Source: Nocardioides sp. WS12
GTDB lineage: Bacteria > Actinomycetota > Actinomycetes > Propionibacteriales > Nocardioidaceae
Assembly (NCBI RefSeq): GCF_014108865.1
Contig: NZ_CP053928.1
Span: 558,001-622,000, forward strand
Length of the DNA: 64,000 bases
Reading direction: 5' to 3'
A program made the position numbers and the translations under genes. Below, piece after piece: positions 24,734 to 33,821 of this stretch. The notes under the pieces are model-generated. The model was given only the letters and a program-made list of their open reading frames with translations. It searched no databases and had not been told where the DNA came from. Every line of letters begins with the position of its first letter. Position 1 is the stretch's first letter.

Positions 24734-25048
24734 TTGAGAGTGCAGTACGAGGACCGCAAGCTCGAGAAGGTGTGCACCGTCGAACGCGAGATGCAGCGCA
24801 AGAGGGCGGACATCGCCGCCAAGCTCAAACTTCGGATCAAGGCACTGGAAAACGCCGACACCGTCGGCGACTTGAAGGACGATGACCCACTTGGCTACTG
24901 GCACGAACTCACTGCCGATCGACCAGGGCATTGGGCCGGCAAGTTGAGTGGCAACTACCGACTGGTGATCCGCCCCGAGGGAGACGGTGAGACTTGGGAG
25001 GCTGTGACCGTGACCGTCATCGAGATCACCGACTACCACGGTAACTAG
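24734..25048 (+). CDS. higB: HigB-like (RelE/ParE superfamily) toxin
   Basis: The 104-residue product (LRVQYEDRKLEKVCTVE at the start) has the RelE/HigB fold pattern: an N-terminal helix pair, the central DDPLGYWHELTADRPGHWAG, then SGNYRLVIRPEG and VTVIEITDYHGN with the His-Gly-Asn ending typical of HigB-type killers. Family members cleave mRNA at the ribosome. TTG at 24734 or GTG at 24740 is the likely start; the longer reading frame upstream has no family features. The antitoxin gene follows after 28 bases. Confidence 0.82.
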   Translation: MRVQYEDRKLEKVCTVEREMQRKRADIAAKLKLRIKALENADTVGDLKDDDPLGYWHELTADRPGHWAGKLSGNYRLVIRPEGDGETWEAVTVTVIEITDYHGN

Positions 25049-25076
25049 CCCGTCGAGCGCCTAGGAAGGAGAGACC

Positions 25077-26183
25077 ATGACCACCACGGATTACGCAGTA
25101 CCGCCAGGCGCGTACCTCGACGAATGGATTGAAGAGCAGGGTCTGTCCCAACAGCAGGTTGCCGACATGCTTGGCGCCAGCCGCAAGCAGGTCAACGAGA
25201 TCATCAACGGCCGCGCGCCTGTCACCAACGAAACAGCAATGAGGCTGGAACGTGTCGTTGGAATCCCCGCGAAGGTTTGGTTGCGATACGAGGCTGCATA
25301 TCGCGCGGACCGCGCCCGCATCGCTGACGAGCAGGCCCTCAGCGCGCATGGCGATCAGATTGACCCGAATGCTGCGGCTTACCTTCGGAAGCTCGGTGCG
25401 ACCAAAGCGACGCTTTCTAAACCCGGTCAGTTGGTGTCTGACTTCTTGGCTTTCCATCAGTGTGGAACCTGGGATGCGTATCTACATCGTCACGACTCCG
25501 CCACCCAAGGCGACTACGCCTTGGCGGCACTCAAGGAAGCCAAGGCCAACATTCACCGAACGCTCCTCAGCACCTGGCTACGAGCCGGCGAACTCACGGA
25601 GGAGTACGAGCGCGGACGCCGCTTCGACTTTGATCCGGACAACCTTCGTGCACGGCTGCCAGAACTCCGGACCCGTGCAGCCGAGCCTGACAACCAGATG
25701 CTCAACGACCTCGCCAGCATTCTGGCCGACGTTGGAGTCGTGTTCATGGTTGTTGAGCCCCCCAAAAGCTTCCCGCTTCTTGGCATGACTCGTTGGATCG
25801 ACAAGAGGGTTCCCGTGATCCAACAAACGGGCCGCTGGGACAAAGACGGGTTCGTAATCTGGACGTTCTTCCACGAACTCGGACACGTCTTGAACGATCC
25901 CCGTGGCGAGATGCACCTTGAGTACTCGACCGAGAAGAAGCGAAACTCAGACGCAGAGAAGGCGGCAAATCAGTTCGCCAGAGCAGTGCTCTTCGGCCCC
26001 GAGGGCATCGAGTCCTTCCGGGGCCTCTCGTACGACCATGAGATCCGACGCGTGGCCGCGGACATAGGGATCTCACCAGGCGTCGCTGTGCATCAGATGC
26101 GTCGCGTTCGGTGGCTCGACTATTCCCGTGGCAACTCGCTATGCGTAAGCCTTGCTGGGACGTTCACTCCACTCGGGCAGTAG
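25077..26183 (+). CDS. higA: HigA-like antitoxin fused to an ImmA/IrrE metallopeptidase domain
   Basis: The 368-residue product begins with the HigA-type XRE domain (PPGAYLDEWIEEQGLSQQQ, then MLGASRKQVNEIINGRAPVT). Most HigA proteins stop near residue 100, but here a second part follows that contains the zinc-protease motif FFHELGHVLND (about residue 262) and SDAEKAANQFARAVLFG, the ImmA/IrrE signature. The HTH part would bind the toxin and its promoter; the peptidase part could make the antitoxin responsive to damage or phage. A strong AAGGAGAG precedes the ATG. The pair sits next to CBASS, in a defence-like setting. Confidence 0.85.
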   Translation: MTTTDYAVPPGAYLDEWIEEQGLSQQQVADMLGASRKQVNEIINGRAPVTNETAMRLERVVGIPAKVWLRYEAAYRADRARIADEQALSAHGDQIDPNAAAYLRKLGATKATLSKPGQLVSDFLAFHQCGTWDAYLHRHDSATQGDYALAALKEAKANIHRTLLSTWLRAGELTEEYERGRRFDFDPDNLRARLPELRTRAAEPDNQMLNDLASILADVGVVFMVVEPPKSFPLLGMTRWIDKRVPVIQQTGRWDKDGFVIWTFFHELGHVLNDPRGEMHLEYSTEKKRNSDAEKAANQFARAVLFGPEGIESFRGLSYDHEIRRVAADIGISPGVAVHQMRRVRWLDYSRGNSLCVSLAGTFTPLGQ

Positions 26184-26397
26184 CGCCCGAGCAGTAAGGA
26201 ACCCGGCAAGCGACCGACCCTTGCCGACTCAACAGGTCCGCCTTCAAAGCTAAGGATTGTGAGCTGCGTTCAATGTGCGAGTCCGACGTCCTCAACGCTG
26301 GCAGCCAACCGGACGTGGCTAGTCGTACACCCGCCTCAGCGGATCTTGCAAACTGCGCAGCCTGTGGCTCACATGCAGCCGGAAGGACCTGTATCGG

Positions 26398-26817
26398 CTA
26401 GCTCGAGCGCCTTGCGTCCACGCTATCGACGTCACGCTTGCTCATCCCGAGGTTCGCGTTGGGCCCCTCCGAGTACTTCACTGGATATCCGGCAATGAGC
26501 GCAGCCGCGATCAGTTCGCCATTGGACACGTACTCCGCCAGCGCTCTCTCTGCCACGTGCTTCATCCGGTAGCTGCCAACGGAGGGCGTTTTGATCGGCG
26601 AGATGTTGGCCCGAAGCCAGGCGGTCACCTTCATCACCATCGCCTCACGCCGCTTCAGTGCGGCACGTCCGTCAGCGAGGTAGGCACGACGCTCCTCCGG
26701 TGACTTCTTCCGCGAATCGAAGGCACCGATTCCGAACGCGTTGAGTTGTGGGTGTGCGTTCATCACCGCGTCCAAGCCCGACCCTGAGTCACTGCCGTTC
26801 ATCGCCATGTGGTTCAT
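26398..26817 (-). CDS. small hypothetical protein
   Basis: The 139-residue product is basic and helical, with a Met/Gly-rich start (MNHMAMNGSDSG). A central KKSPEERRAYLADGRAAL segment and SVGSYRMKHVAERALAEYV follow. No family was recognised, though the second segment resembles short actinobacterial orphan proteins. TAAGG lies close to the first ATG, so the ATG at 26808 or 26802 may be the true start. No neighbours appear linked. Confidence 0.55.
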   Translation of the reverse strand: MNHMAMNGSDSGSGLDAVMNAHPQLNAFGIGAFDSRKKSPEERRAYLADGRAALKRREAMVMKVTAWLRANISPIKTPSVGSYRMKHVAERALAEYVSNGELIAAALIAGYPVKYSEGPNANLGMSKRDVDSVDARRSS

Positions 26818-27043
26818 CCTTACCCACGAGGATCCGACCTGTGCCCCGACGTGTCGTGGTTCGTGTTGATATTTGGTAAACCGCGCCCCGGCGGGCGACG
26901 GCGTGCCACCGATCGGAGCGCGGCAAGGGTCCTCTGTGACCGCGGGGCGTTTCAGCCCGCCAGGTGATCACGAATCGGCATATGCGTAGCCCTGCCGCGC
27001 GATGTCAATAGGCCGACTGGTGTCCGAGGCTGATCCGGTTGGG

Positions 27044-27598
27044 TCACGGGACCCTAGGCGGCGGATCTCCTGCGACCAGTGCTTCATAGGTAGCCGCTTG
27101 AGCGGCAGTCAATCTGTGAACAGCTGTTGCTAACTGTTCCGGTTCATCGCTGCTCAAGTTGATCGATGCGATCGCTAGGTGTGTCGCCGCGAGAAGCGCC
27201 TCGAGTAGATCCCGGTCACTTGCTCTGTTGCTTGGTGCGCTCCCCGAGTGCCGCGGAGGTGGCGGCTGCTCACTTCGTGTCACCGTCGCAGGCACGTCCT
27301 TGGTGATATTGGCAGAACCAAGATTGTCGGTGCTCTTCATACGTGCGCGGCTTTCACCGCCAGGTCCGATCTCGTACTGAGCGGCCAGGCGGTGTGCCTC
27401 CTTGAGGTGTCTACGGACCTCGCTGCGCTCGCGTTGGTAGGCCAGTTGGCAGTCGCCGTCGCAGAAGTCGGAAGGACGACCTGTGGGTGAGCGTTGAACG
27501 AGGTTTGAGCAAGACGGCCGCTTGCAGAAGATCGCTACCGATGACGACGCCGGGACGAGAGAGGAGCGCTGGCGCAAGCGGCGGACGTTGTCGGACAC
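27044..27598 (-). CDS. hypothetical protein with N-terminal zinc-ribbon-like motif
   Basis: The 184-residue product has FCKRPSCSNLVQRSPTGRP followed by DFCDGDCQLAYQRER near residues 24-58; four spaced cysteines suggest a small treble-clef/zinc-ribbon as in proteins that bind nucleic acids. A disordered Ser/Pro stretch and a helical C-terminal domain follow. The start is GTG within the sequence TGTGTCCGAC, a motif that recurs at two other places in this region. Function unknown. Confidence 0.6.
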   Translation of the reverse strand: MSDNVRRLRQRSSLVPASSSVAIFCKRPSCSNLVQRSPTGRPSDFCDGDCQLAYQRERSEVRRHLKEAHRLAAQYEIGPGGESRARMKSTDNLGSANITKDVPATVTRSEQPPPPRHSGSAPSNRASDRDLLEALLAATHLAIASINLSSDEPEQLATAVHRLTAAQAATYEALVAGDPPPRVP

Positions 27599-28100
27599 AA
27601 CACACCCTCTCGACCAATCGGCTATGAATCACCAACGAAACAGGGTACTCCGCCTCGAGAACCGTGCTCGCTACTCGCGCCTTGACAGGCTTGTATGCGG
27701 TAGATCCCGCGCCGCAGTTGGGTCGGTTGCAAGCAGGAACCTCACGCGTAAACAGCTCAGAAGACGTCCGCGGAACCACCATGAAGTGTGCATGAAACGC
27801 CGATAAATATCGGCCCCAGTGTGTGCACGAACGCGTACCATCGAAGAACAGAATCGAGTTCGCCAACAACGCCTGCTCCGACACAGGAAGGCCAGGACGC
27901 CATGGGCCTGAACACGCTTGTTCTCATGCGCCGACTGTCGGCTGTGCGCGACGATGGCGGCAGAGATTCCTCTAGACGCGATCTACCTGAACGGTCGAGA
28001 CTGACTAAGACACCCGGGGCCATCGCAACTCGTGACGGTTTCTGCTACAGCAAGCCGTATGGCGTGCCGAACATAAATATGACTGGGAAGGGATGACGTC
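27599..28100. other. intergenic region without supported gene
   Basis: Reading frames here are short and lack protein-like composition or start signals. The region separates the minus-strand zinc-ribbon gene from the plus-strand pair that begins at 28101, so promoters for both probably lie within it. At its left edge GTCGGACACAAC (27590-27601) resembles the arm of the inverted repeat at 38266. Confidence 0.4.
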
Positions 28101-28568
28101 GTGAGGATTGTGCAGTCGCACAGCCGCAGTGGTGTCAGTTTCACGCGCAGTAGGGAAGAGCGAGCCCTGCAGTCCCTCGTGGCGCTGTTGTGGGAAACGG
28201 TCGCTCGTGTCGCCGATGGACACAAGCCAGACGAGGAAGATCGTGCAGTCCTTGACGGTGCCAAGATCCTGCTTAACGGTCAACGCGACATGCTGAACTA
28301 TGTGGTGCAGCGAGCAGCCGCGCCGGCTCCGACGACTGCTCTTAGGGGGACTGACACCCTCGTGGATCTGCTCTGGCTTGCCTCGGACCAACTCGAGTTT
28401 GTTGCGCTGCGAGAGTCGCCGCGTAGCGATGGCATCGCGGCCGTAGTCGAGGCCCTTGAAGCGATCGAGGCGGGCGACCAGGACGCCGCATCTAAGTGGG
28501 ATCCGTTGTTCGGCCGTGTAGCCATGTTGGTTGAGAGTTCCGGAAACGGCGCCGCGCTCAGCTACTGA
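28101..28568 (+). CDS. small helical protein upstream of the peptidase-deaminase fusion
   Basis: The 155-residue product starts with GTG after GGGAAGGG. It is predominantly helical (EERALQSLVALLWETVARV, DTLVDLLWLASDQLEFVAL, IAAVVEALEAIEAG). No family was recognised. Its stop lies 19 bases ahead of the next gene and both read in the same direction, so the two form an operon. A role as a partner, inhibitor or sensor for the downstream protein is plausible from the arrangement alone. Confidence 0.65.
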   Translation: MRIVQSHSRSGVSFTRSREERALQSLVALLWETVARVADGHKPDEEDRAVLDGAKILLNGQRDMLNYVVQRAAAPAPTTALRGTDTLVDLLWLASDQLEFVALRESPRSDGIAAVVEALEAIEAGDQDAASKWDPLFGRVAMLVESSGNGAALSY

Positions 28569-28587
28569 TGGCACAGGATTACCCCTT

Positions 28588-30876
28588 ATGGGAACCTCCG
28601 ACGCCGGCGACAAGAAGCAAGTTCGCCACCCTCAGGCAGTCGAGTTCAAGCGCGCGCTCTCCGATCGACTCAACAGCCTTGAAGATGAACTTGCTGAACT
28701 CGCCGGACGATATCTCGGGGCCGATGGTGAGCCGCCTTCTCCTTCTTCGATACCGAACTCGGGAACCGGCGAGACCGACGAACGAACGACGGTCGCTCAA
28801 GAACTCCTCAACGAGTTGCTGCAGTATCCCGATGCAGTCCGCAAGGTCATCAACCGTCGCTTCGAACGCGCTACGCGAAGCGATGTTCTGCTCCTCAACC
28901 TAAGGGCCATTGCAGCCAACCTGATTGAGGCAACCAAGAACATCGAACGCTGGTTCACGTCGCCACACAGCGCTGACATTCCCACCGCACTCGACACGGC
29001 GCTGCAGTCAGGCATCCGGAGTCTCGGAATCAGAGACCACTACGGACTAATCACCGCTGGCGATCCAGACCAGCTCGACAAGGTCGTCGACGACGCCCGT
29101 CAGGACATCTTCTTCCAAGAAGCGATCCAACCAGAGATTCGGATCGATGAGGACGAGGAGCGTCCCGATCCTCCACCCCCAGTCGCGGTATTCCGTACGC
29201 CCTTTCATGAGGCCGGCGCGCCGCGCTACTGGCCGATCGTTCTCGGTCACGAACTTGCCCACCTTAAGTTGGCCACGGACGAGCGAAATCAGACGGAGCA
29301 AAATGAGAGTTCGAGCCACCAGGTCGGCGGCGTGGAACTGTCGGGTGAACAGCAGATCTACCTTCTGAACCGCATCAAGATTCTCGACAGACTTGACCTG
29401 GACCGTCTCGAACAAATCATCGAAAAGGAAAGACGCGTCCAACAACTCCTCATCCCTCAGCCTCCCGGCCTCGGCGAACCTGCGTCGGAAAAGGCAGACA
29501 CTCCCGCATCACCGGTCGCCGCCCGCGTAGCCATCGCGAATGACTGGGTCGAAGAAATCGTCTGTGACCTGGTCATGGTCCGACGTTTCGGGCCCGCAGC
29601 CATCGCCGCCATGGCCAACTTCCTCACCGCTGTCGGCAGTTGGGCTCCACTGACCATCAGCCACCCGCCAGGGTACTTCCGAACCGAGATCATGCTCGAC
29701 TACCTCGGTGAAGTGCCTGTCGAGTTCGACCCCATCGTCTCCCCTTGGCGCAAGGCCGGAGACGCCGAGCATGGCTGGGATCCCATTCCCGAACTCGAGG
29801 ACTGGGCCGGCGAGATGTTTCGTTACATCCGCGACAACAGGACCAAGATCTATGAGTTCGTCGACACGTGGCCCGATGAACAATGCGACGTAACCGATGA
29901 CAACCGTAAGCAATCCATCGGGTTGGCGCTACAACAGATCAAGTTCGGTCTACCCCCGTTTCATGCCGCCGCCGACGCCTTCACTGCAACGACGACACAG
30001 GGCGGCGACGAAGTGGCGCCGCCCGGTCCATTGCTCGAGCTGGACGACGTCGACGTCATGAACGCCGGATGGCTCGCCGTCACGCAACGAGAACACGATG
30101 ACGACTCAGCGACCAACCCGAACGGCGTCCACCGGAAAATTCCAGTCGACCGACTGCTGCTCAAGTCCATCGAGACCATTCAGTTGCTTACGAAGTATCC
30201 GCAACTTGCTACGAATCCAACGAGCACACCTACGTCGACACCGCTCGCCACGGCAATGCCGGGGGCGATCCTGGGCCACGAGGAAATCCAGCGCCGACTC
30301 GATTGTCGCGACTACTGGCGCCGAATCATCGTTACGCCTCGCATCATTGAACCCGGAACCGCCGCAAGTATCGATCTCCGACTGGGCAACCGCTTCATCG
30401 TCTTCCAGCGCACCGGAATCTCGACATTCAACGCCCGACGCGGCAACAACCCCAGAGCGGTCCAGCGCTTCATCGAACGCCCATTCAATAGCCCGTTCGT
30501 GCTACACCCAGGCGAAGTCGTACTTGCCTCAGCTCTGGAGTACATCGCTTTGCCGATCGACGTCGGAGCGCAAGTCATCACGCGCTCGTCCTATGGCCGG
30601 CTCGGGCTCATAACCGCCACAGCGGTCCAAGTCCATCCGCTGTACCGCGGATGTCTCACGCTCGAGCTGGTGAACCTCGGCACGGTCCCCCTCACCCTTT
30701 ATCCGGGCGAACGCGTCGCACAACTGGTGTTCTTCAACGTTCAGGTCAGTGACCCTGAACGCGAACTCAACGCTGACGATTTCATTCAAGGCAGCTACAT
30801 CTGTCCGACCGCTCCAGAGTTCCCGGACGTCAAGATCGATGACTGGATGCGCGAACCACCTCGCGAGGTCCTCTAG
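28588..30876 (+). CDS. HExxH metallopeptidase-like / dCTP deaminase (DCD) fusion protein
   Basis: The 762-residue product has three parts. Residues 1-200 are helical and probably coiled. Residues 200-350 hold HELAH (221-225, in LGHELAHLKL) and a downstream WVEEIVCDLVMV (Glu322-Asp327), the ligand pattern of a gluzincin-like zinc peptidase. From about residue 560 the C-terminus is a dCTP-deaminase/dUTPase fold: ILGHEEIQRRLD, ITRSSYGRLGL with Arg666, CLTLELVNLG with Glu693, and PLTLYPGERVAQLVFF. Arg and Glu match the catalytic residues of Dcd. Free-standing DCD enzymes destroy dCTP during phage infection, so an anti-phage role is inferred. ATG at 28588 has AGGA upstream. Confidence 0.75.
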   Translation: MGTSDAGDKKQVRHPQAVEFKRALSDRLNSLEDELAELAGRYLGADGEPPSPSSIPNSGTGETDERTTVAQELLNELLQYPDAVRKVINRRFERATRSDVLLLNLRAIAANLIEATKNIERWFTSPHSADIPTALDTALQSGIRSLGIRDHYGLITAGDPDQLDKVVDDARQDIFFQEAIQPEIRIDEDEERPDPPPPVAVFRTPFHEAGAPRYWPIVLGHELAHLKLATDERNQTEQNESSSHQVGGVELSGEQQIYLLNRIKILDRLDLDRLEQIIEKERRVQQLLIPQPPGLGEPASEKADTPASPVAARVAIANDWVEEIVCDLVMVRRFGPAAIAAMANFLTAVGSWAPLTISHPPGYFRTEIMLDYLGEVPVEFDPIVSPWRKAGDAEHGWDPIPELEDWAGEMFRYIRDNRTKIYEFVDTWPDEQCDVTDDNRKQSIGLALQQIKFGLPPFHAAADAFTATTTQGGDEVAPPGPLLELDDVDVMNAGWLAVTQREHDDDSATNPNGVHRKIPVDRLLLKSIETIQLLTKYPQLATNPTSTPTSTPLATAMPGAILGHEEIQRRLDCRDYWRRIIVTPRIIEPGTAASIDLRLGNRFIVFQRTGISTFNARRGNNPRAVQRFIERPFNSPFVLHPGEVVLASALEYIALPIDVGAQVITRSSYGRLGLITATAVQVHPLYRGCLTLELVNLGTVPLTLYPGERVAQLVFFNVQVSDPERELNADDFIQGSYICPTAPEFPDVKIDDWMREPPREVL

Positions 30877-31105
30877 TTCCGTCTCGTTAGGTCCCACTAC
30901 CCAAGGGCAGTCGTCCCGGAATGTCCCGAACGTCGACAGCAACAGACATCCCCGCAGTAATCCTGTCGATGACTTCAAAGGTGGTCCCACGTGTCTCGGA
31001 ACCAAGCACGCAGTCACCTAAAGGCTCCGTGGTTGAAACCAACGGTTCTCGGAGTCGACACCAGGGGCTCATATACTAAGAGTCGAGACTCGCTGACACA
31101 TGAGG

Positions 31106-31735
31106 TCAATCGTCGCAATGGGAGCTCAAGTCGATGCCTCGAACTCGCGACAGGCGCACCGACGTCACGGAACCATCTTCTGCCGTGATCACGGCAACCG
31201 AACCCCCTTCCCGGAACGAAAGAGTCCCGCAGAGCTCCGATCCGTTCTTCAGCCTCACGGACGAGAATGTCGTCCTGTCCGAGGATCCGAAGAAGCCGAC
31301 CATCCCTGCCAGCAGCAAGAGTACAAATCCAAATGCCGTCGCCCATCGGGCGCATGTCAACCAGCCTTTGGCGGTACGCGCTTGGGTGAGTTCCCAGTCG
31401 CGGAGCGACGCTCCATCATCATCAATCTCGGACGGGTACCCGAAGGCGGCCGACATCGCTGCCCAGGAGGCAAGCCCAAGGCAAACAACAGCGCCCCCCA
31501 TGGCCCCGCCGATGACAGCGCGCGCTTCCCCTGAGTGGACAACGCTGCCAACGAATGGCGTACCGACCGCGAGAGCAGTGGCAACCACACCTGTCATAGT
31601 GAGCAGACCACCCCGCCACCGCTCGGCCGCGGCGCGAATGTCCGCAAGGCTGTGACGCTCACTTGCAGCGGCCCTTTCTGCCCAGTACCGGTCATCGGAA
31701 GTCAAGGCTGGCAGCGTGGGCGGCTCGGACGTCAT
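31106..31735 (-). CDS. small integral membrane protein
   Basis: The 209-residue product has a cytoplasmic helical N-terminus (YWAERAAASERHSL, AAERWRGGLLTMTG). Three hydrophobic segments follow: GVVATALAVGTPFVGSVV, GGAMGGAVVCLGLASWAAM and WATAFGFVLLLLAGMVGFFG. After them comes a small beta-rich C-terminal domain (SVRLKNGSELCGTLSF, ITAEDGSVTSVRLSRV). No family was recognised. Its ATG overlaps the stop of the upstream Cys-rich gene (ATGA), so the two are translationally coupled. Confidence 0.7.
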   Translation of the reverse strand: MTSEPPTLPALTSDDRYWAERAAASERHSLADIRAAAERWRGGLLTMTGVVATALAVGTPFVGSVVHSGEARAVIGGAMGGAVVCLGLASWAAMSAAFGYPSEIDDDGASLRDWELTQARTAKGWLTCARWATAFGFVLLLLAGMVGFFGSSDRTTFSSVRLKNGSELCGTLSFREGGSVAVITAEDGSVTSVRLSRVRGIDLSSHCDD

Positions 31736-32031
31736 GTGTCTCCTCGCGATCCCCACCACATTGCGCCGCAACCACGAGTAGCCGGTTCATCTGGTCGACC
31801 GGGATGAGGTTGCTGGCAATCGCACAAGATCACCTCAGTCTTAGATACTGGCGTTGTCCTGCTTGCCGAGGCACCGGCAACCAGCGCACGTCCGAATCGA
31901 CGAGACGTGGGATGTAGGCACCGCTGGCAGACGCCCGTGACGACAGATTGACCGTTCACCGTCGAGTGTCGGCAATCTTGCCAGCGATCAACGCTCACCA
32001 TTACGTAGGGGATCGGATCGTCGACCGTCAT
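31732..32031 (-). CDS. small Cys-rich hypothetical protein coupled to membrane protein
   Basis: The 99-residue product (MTVDDPIPYVMVSVDRWQD) has cysteines spaced CRHSTV, GVCQRCLHP, ILCDCQQ and GCGAMWW, so it may bind zinc. AGGAGG stands 5 bases ahead of the ATG at 32031, which decides this start over the longer open frame. The 4-base overlap with the downstream membrane-protein gene suggests the two products act together, possibly as cytoplasmic partner and membrane unit. Function unknown. Confidence 0.65.
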   Translation of the reverse strand: MTVDDPIPYVMVSVDRWQDCRHSTVNGQSVVTGVCQRCLHPTSRRFGRALVAGASASRTTPVSKTEVILCDCQQPHPGRPDEPATRGCGAMWWGSRGDT

Positions 32032-32207
32032 CGCACCTCCTGTTGGTTGACACACGGTATACGCATACGTGCCTGTGTGAGGATCGCTTGAGCGCCACCG
32101 TCTAGCTGGGGCCACAGATGCCAGTGGTCACCCCCCGAAGCACCGCTCAGCAACCCTCGTTGTCGGTGGTCTGACCTAGGCTGAGTGGACAAGAGAGGGG
32201 GCGGTCG

Positions 32208-32423
32208 GTGGCGAGCAGGGTGAAGCGCGTGATCTATCAACGCTCAGACGGAACCTGGGGTTGGCAACTGTTTGTTGGCGGTGACGTCATCGCCACCGAT
32301 GGCGGGCAGGGCTACGAAAACAAAAGCACGTGCCGGGAGATGGCTGACCGAGTGATCGGCGGCTACTACCGGGACGCTGAGAGGCGCATCAGAGAACCAG
32401 CCATCCCGAGGGATCGGCAATAG
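32208..32423 (+). CDS. DUF1508/YegP-like small protein
   Basis: The 71-residue product starts with GTG after GAGAGGGGG. The core VIYQRSDGTWGWQLF, then DVIATDGGQGYENKST, matches the single YegP/DUF1508 repeat: a beta hairpin carrying W-x-W, an A-S/T turn and a GY segment. Family members are of unknown function, sometimes linked to stress. It is a single-repeat form. Confidence 0.75.
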   Translation: MASRVKRVIYQRSDGTWGWQLFVGGDVIATDGGQGYENKSTCREMADRVIGGYYRDAERRIREPAIPRDRQ

Positions 32424-32478
32424 CGTCTGTCACGGTTGCCACAACAATCGAACGGCCGAGGTTAGGCGAGGTGCTGCC

Positions 32479-32504
32479 GCTTAAAGGACTTCGCGCCTTT
32501 AAGC
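32479..32504. repeat. stem-loop upstream of membrane protein gene
   Basis: Perfect 9-bp arms (32479-32487 and 32496-32504) surround an 8-nt loop. It lies 55 bases after the DUF1508 stop and about 70 bases before the next start. Without a T-run it could be a terminator or a regulator binding site. Confidence 0.4.
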
Positions 32505-32574
32505 TCAGCCCGACGGACGACGACGGGACTCGAATCCCCTGGCGGCCTTCGAACCACGAGTTGAAACGGCCGGC

Positions 32575-33615
32575 GTGCTACCCAAGCGGCTGAAACGATC
32601 GACTATGCGAAGTTGGATGCTGGCCCTCGTGTCCGCTGTGACCGTTGTCGCGGGGCTGGGAGTCACGACCTTTGTCGCGCTCTACTCCGCTCCCAGCAAT
32701 CAGCAAACGCTCGTGTCAGTGCAAACCACCATTTTCATGATCTTGGTGATCGTGTTGATCTGCATGGCACCTCGAGTTATCTGGGTGCGCTTGACCGCCG
32801 GAACGCCGCAACTAAACGAACGAGCTCCAGCCGAGCTGGTAGCGCCGCTGTTCGCATTGCCCTTGTGCACGGCCATCACCGGGATGGCGATCGTCGTGCC
32901 GCAAGCGCTAGCTGCCCAGATCGGGAGTCTGAACCCAGAGTGGTCGCAGTTGTTGGGGTGGGTGAGTTTGGAGCTGGCGGCAGGTGCCGCGTTCGTGGCG
33001 TGCTGCGTTCCGTTCCTCGCGTTGAAGAGCGTGATCGACGAGCGCGAAGGGCGCCGTGGTTCCTTGTTTGATCCGTCGACCCCTGAGCCACAGTTCGAAA
33101 CCACTATGGCAACGCGATGGGCCAACCTTCGCAGCGCTCGACGATGCTGGCTCAACTCGACGCGACTCCGCGCACTTGGCGACGAAGATGGACCGCCGGC
33201 GGCCGCATGGCCGCGGGCGGGCACCGATGACCCAACCTCGCTGATAAGGGTCGCCCACCTTCTCCCGAAGGCCTGCGCTCTTGCGGTGGCCCTATTCGTG
33301 GCTACCGTCATGTGGGACCTACTGTCCAAACAGGTATCGACGGTCCCGGAACCCACGCTCTTGATCGTCGTGATCGCCTTCGGTCTTCTCCAGATGGCCA
33401 CTGCGTCGTTGACTTTGTGGACCATCGCGTACGCCACGCTTGGCAGTGAGCAGGGAGAGGCAGACCTTCTCCGACGCGCACGGGCCGAACGAGCGCCTCT
33501 AGCCACCGAGCCGACCGCCGACCCAAAGGCAACTCTCTCGCTCGGCGACCGCCTTCAACTGATCAAGCAAGCGATGTCCGCATCGGCCTCAAGGCGACAA
33601 TCTCGAACACCTTGA
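32575..33615 (+). CDS. multi-pass membrane protein, unknown
   Basis: The 346-residue product has about six hydrophobic segments: MLALVSAVTVVAGLGVTTFV, IFMILVIVLICMA, APLFALPLCTAITGMAIVV, WVSLELAAGAAFVACCVPF, then, after a hydrophilic loop of 80 residues, ALAVALFVATVMWDLL and LLIVVIAFGLLQMATASLT. The C-terminus is charged. No family was recognised. The start could be a later ATG at MRSWML (about 32605). Confidence 0.65.
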   Translation: MLPKRLKRSTMRSWMLALVSAVTVVAGLGVTTFVALYSAPSNQQTLVSVQTTIFMILVIVLICMAPRVIWVRLTAGTPQLNERAPAELVAPLFALPLCTAITGMAIVVPQALAAQIGSLNPEWSQLLGWVSLELAAGAAFVACCVPFLALKSVIDEREGRRGSLFDPSTPEPQFETTMATRWANLRSARRCWLNSTRLRALGDEDGPPAAAWPRAGTDDPTSLIRVAHLLPKACALAVALFVATVMWDLLSKQVSTVPEPTLLIVVIAFGLLQMATASLTLWTIAYATLGSEQGEADLLRRARAERAPLATEPTADPKATLSLGDRLQLIKQAMSASASRRQSRTP

Positions 33616-33821
33616 TGTCCGCGACGTAGGCAGCCAGTCGGACCCCCGAACCGCGAACTGCAGGCCCGCCTTTGGACCACGTCGCGACGCTCCGAGGCTG
33701 TTCGCCGCACATCTCGTACTTTCCCTCGGACCCAGGGTCTACGGTCGCGTGCACATCCAGAACCAAGGCCAGACCCCGTGCAGACCCGAGGGCGGGAGCC
33801 GCCACGGAAGCCAAGACTCGA

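Noticed and set aside
32460..32600. tRNA-like elements (TTCGAA and TTCGAGTC on the minus strand) before the membrane-protein gene
   Set aside because: No complete cloverleaf could be drawn on either strand: the T-stem has an A-C mismatch at the closing pair and no matching acceptor or anticodon stem is present.
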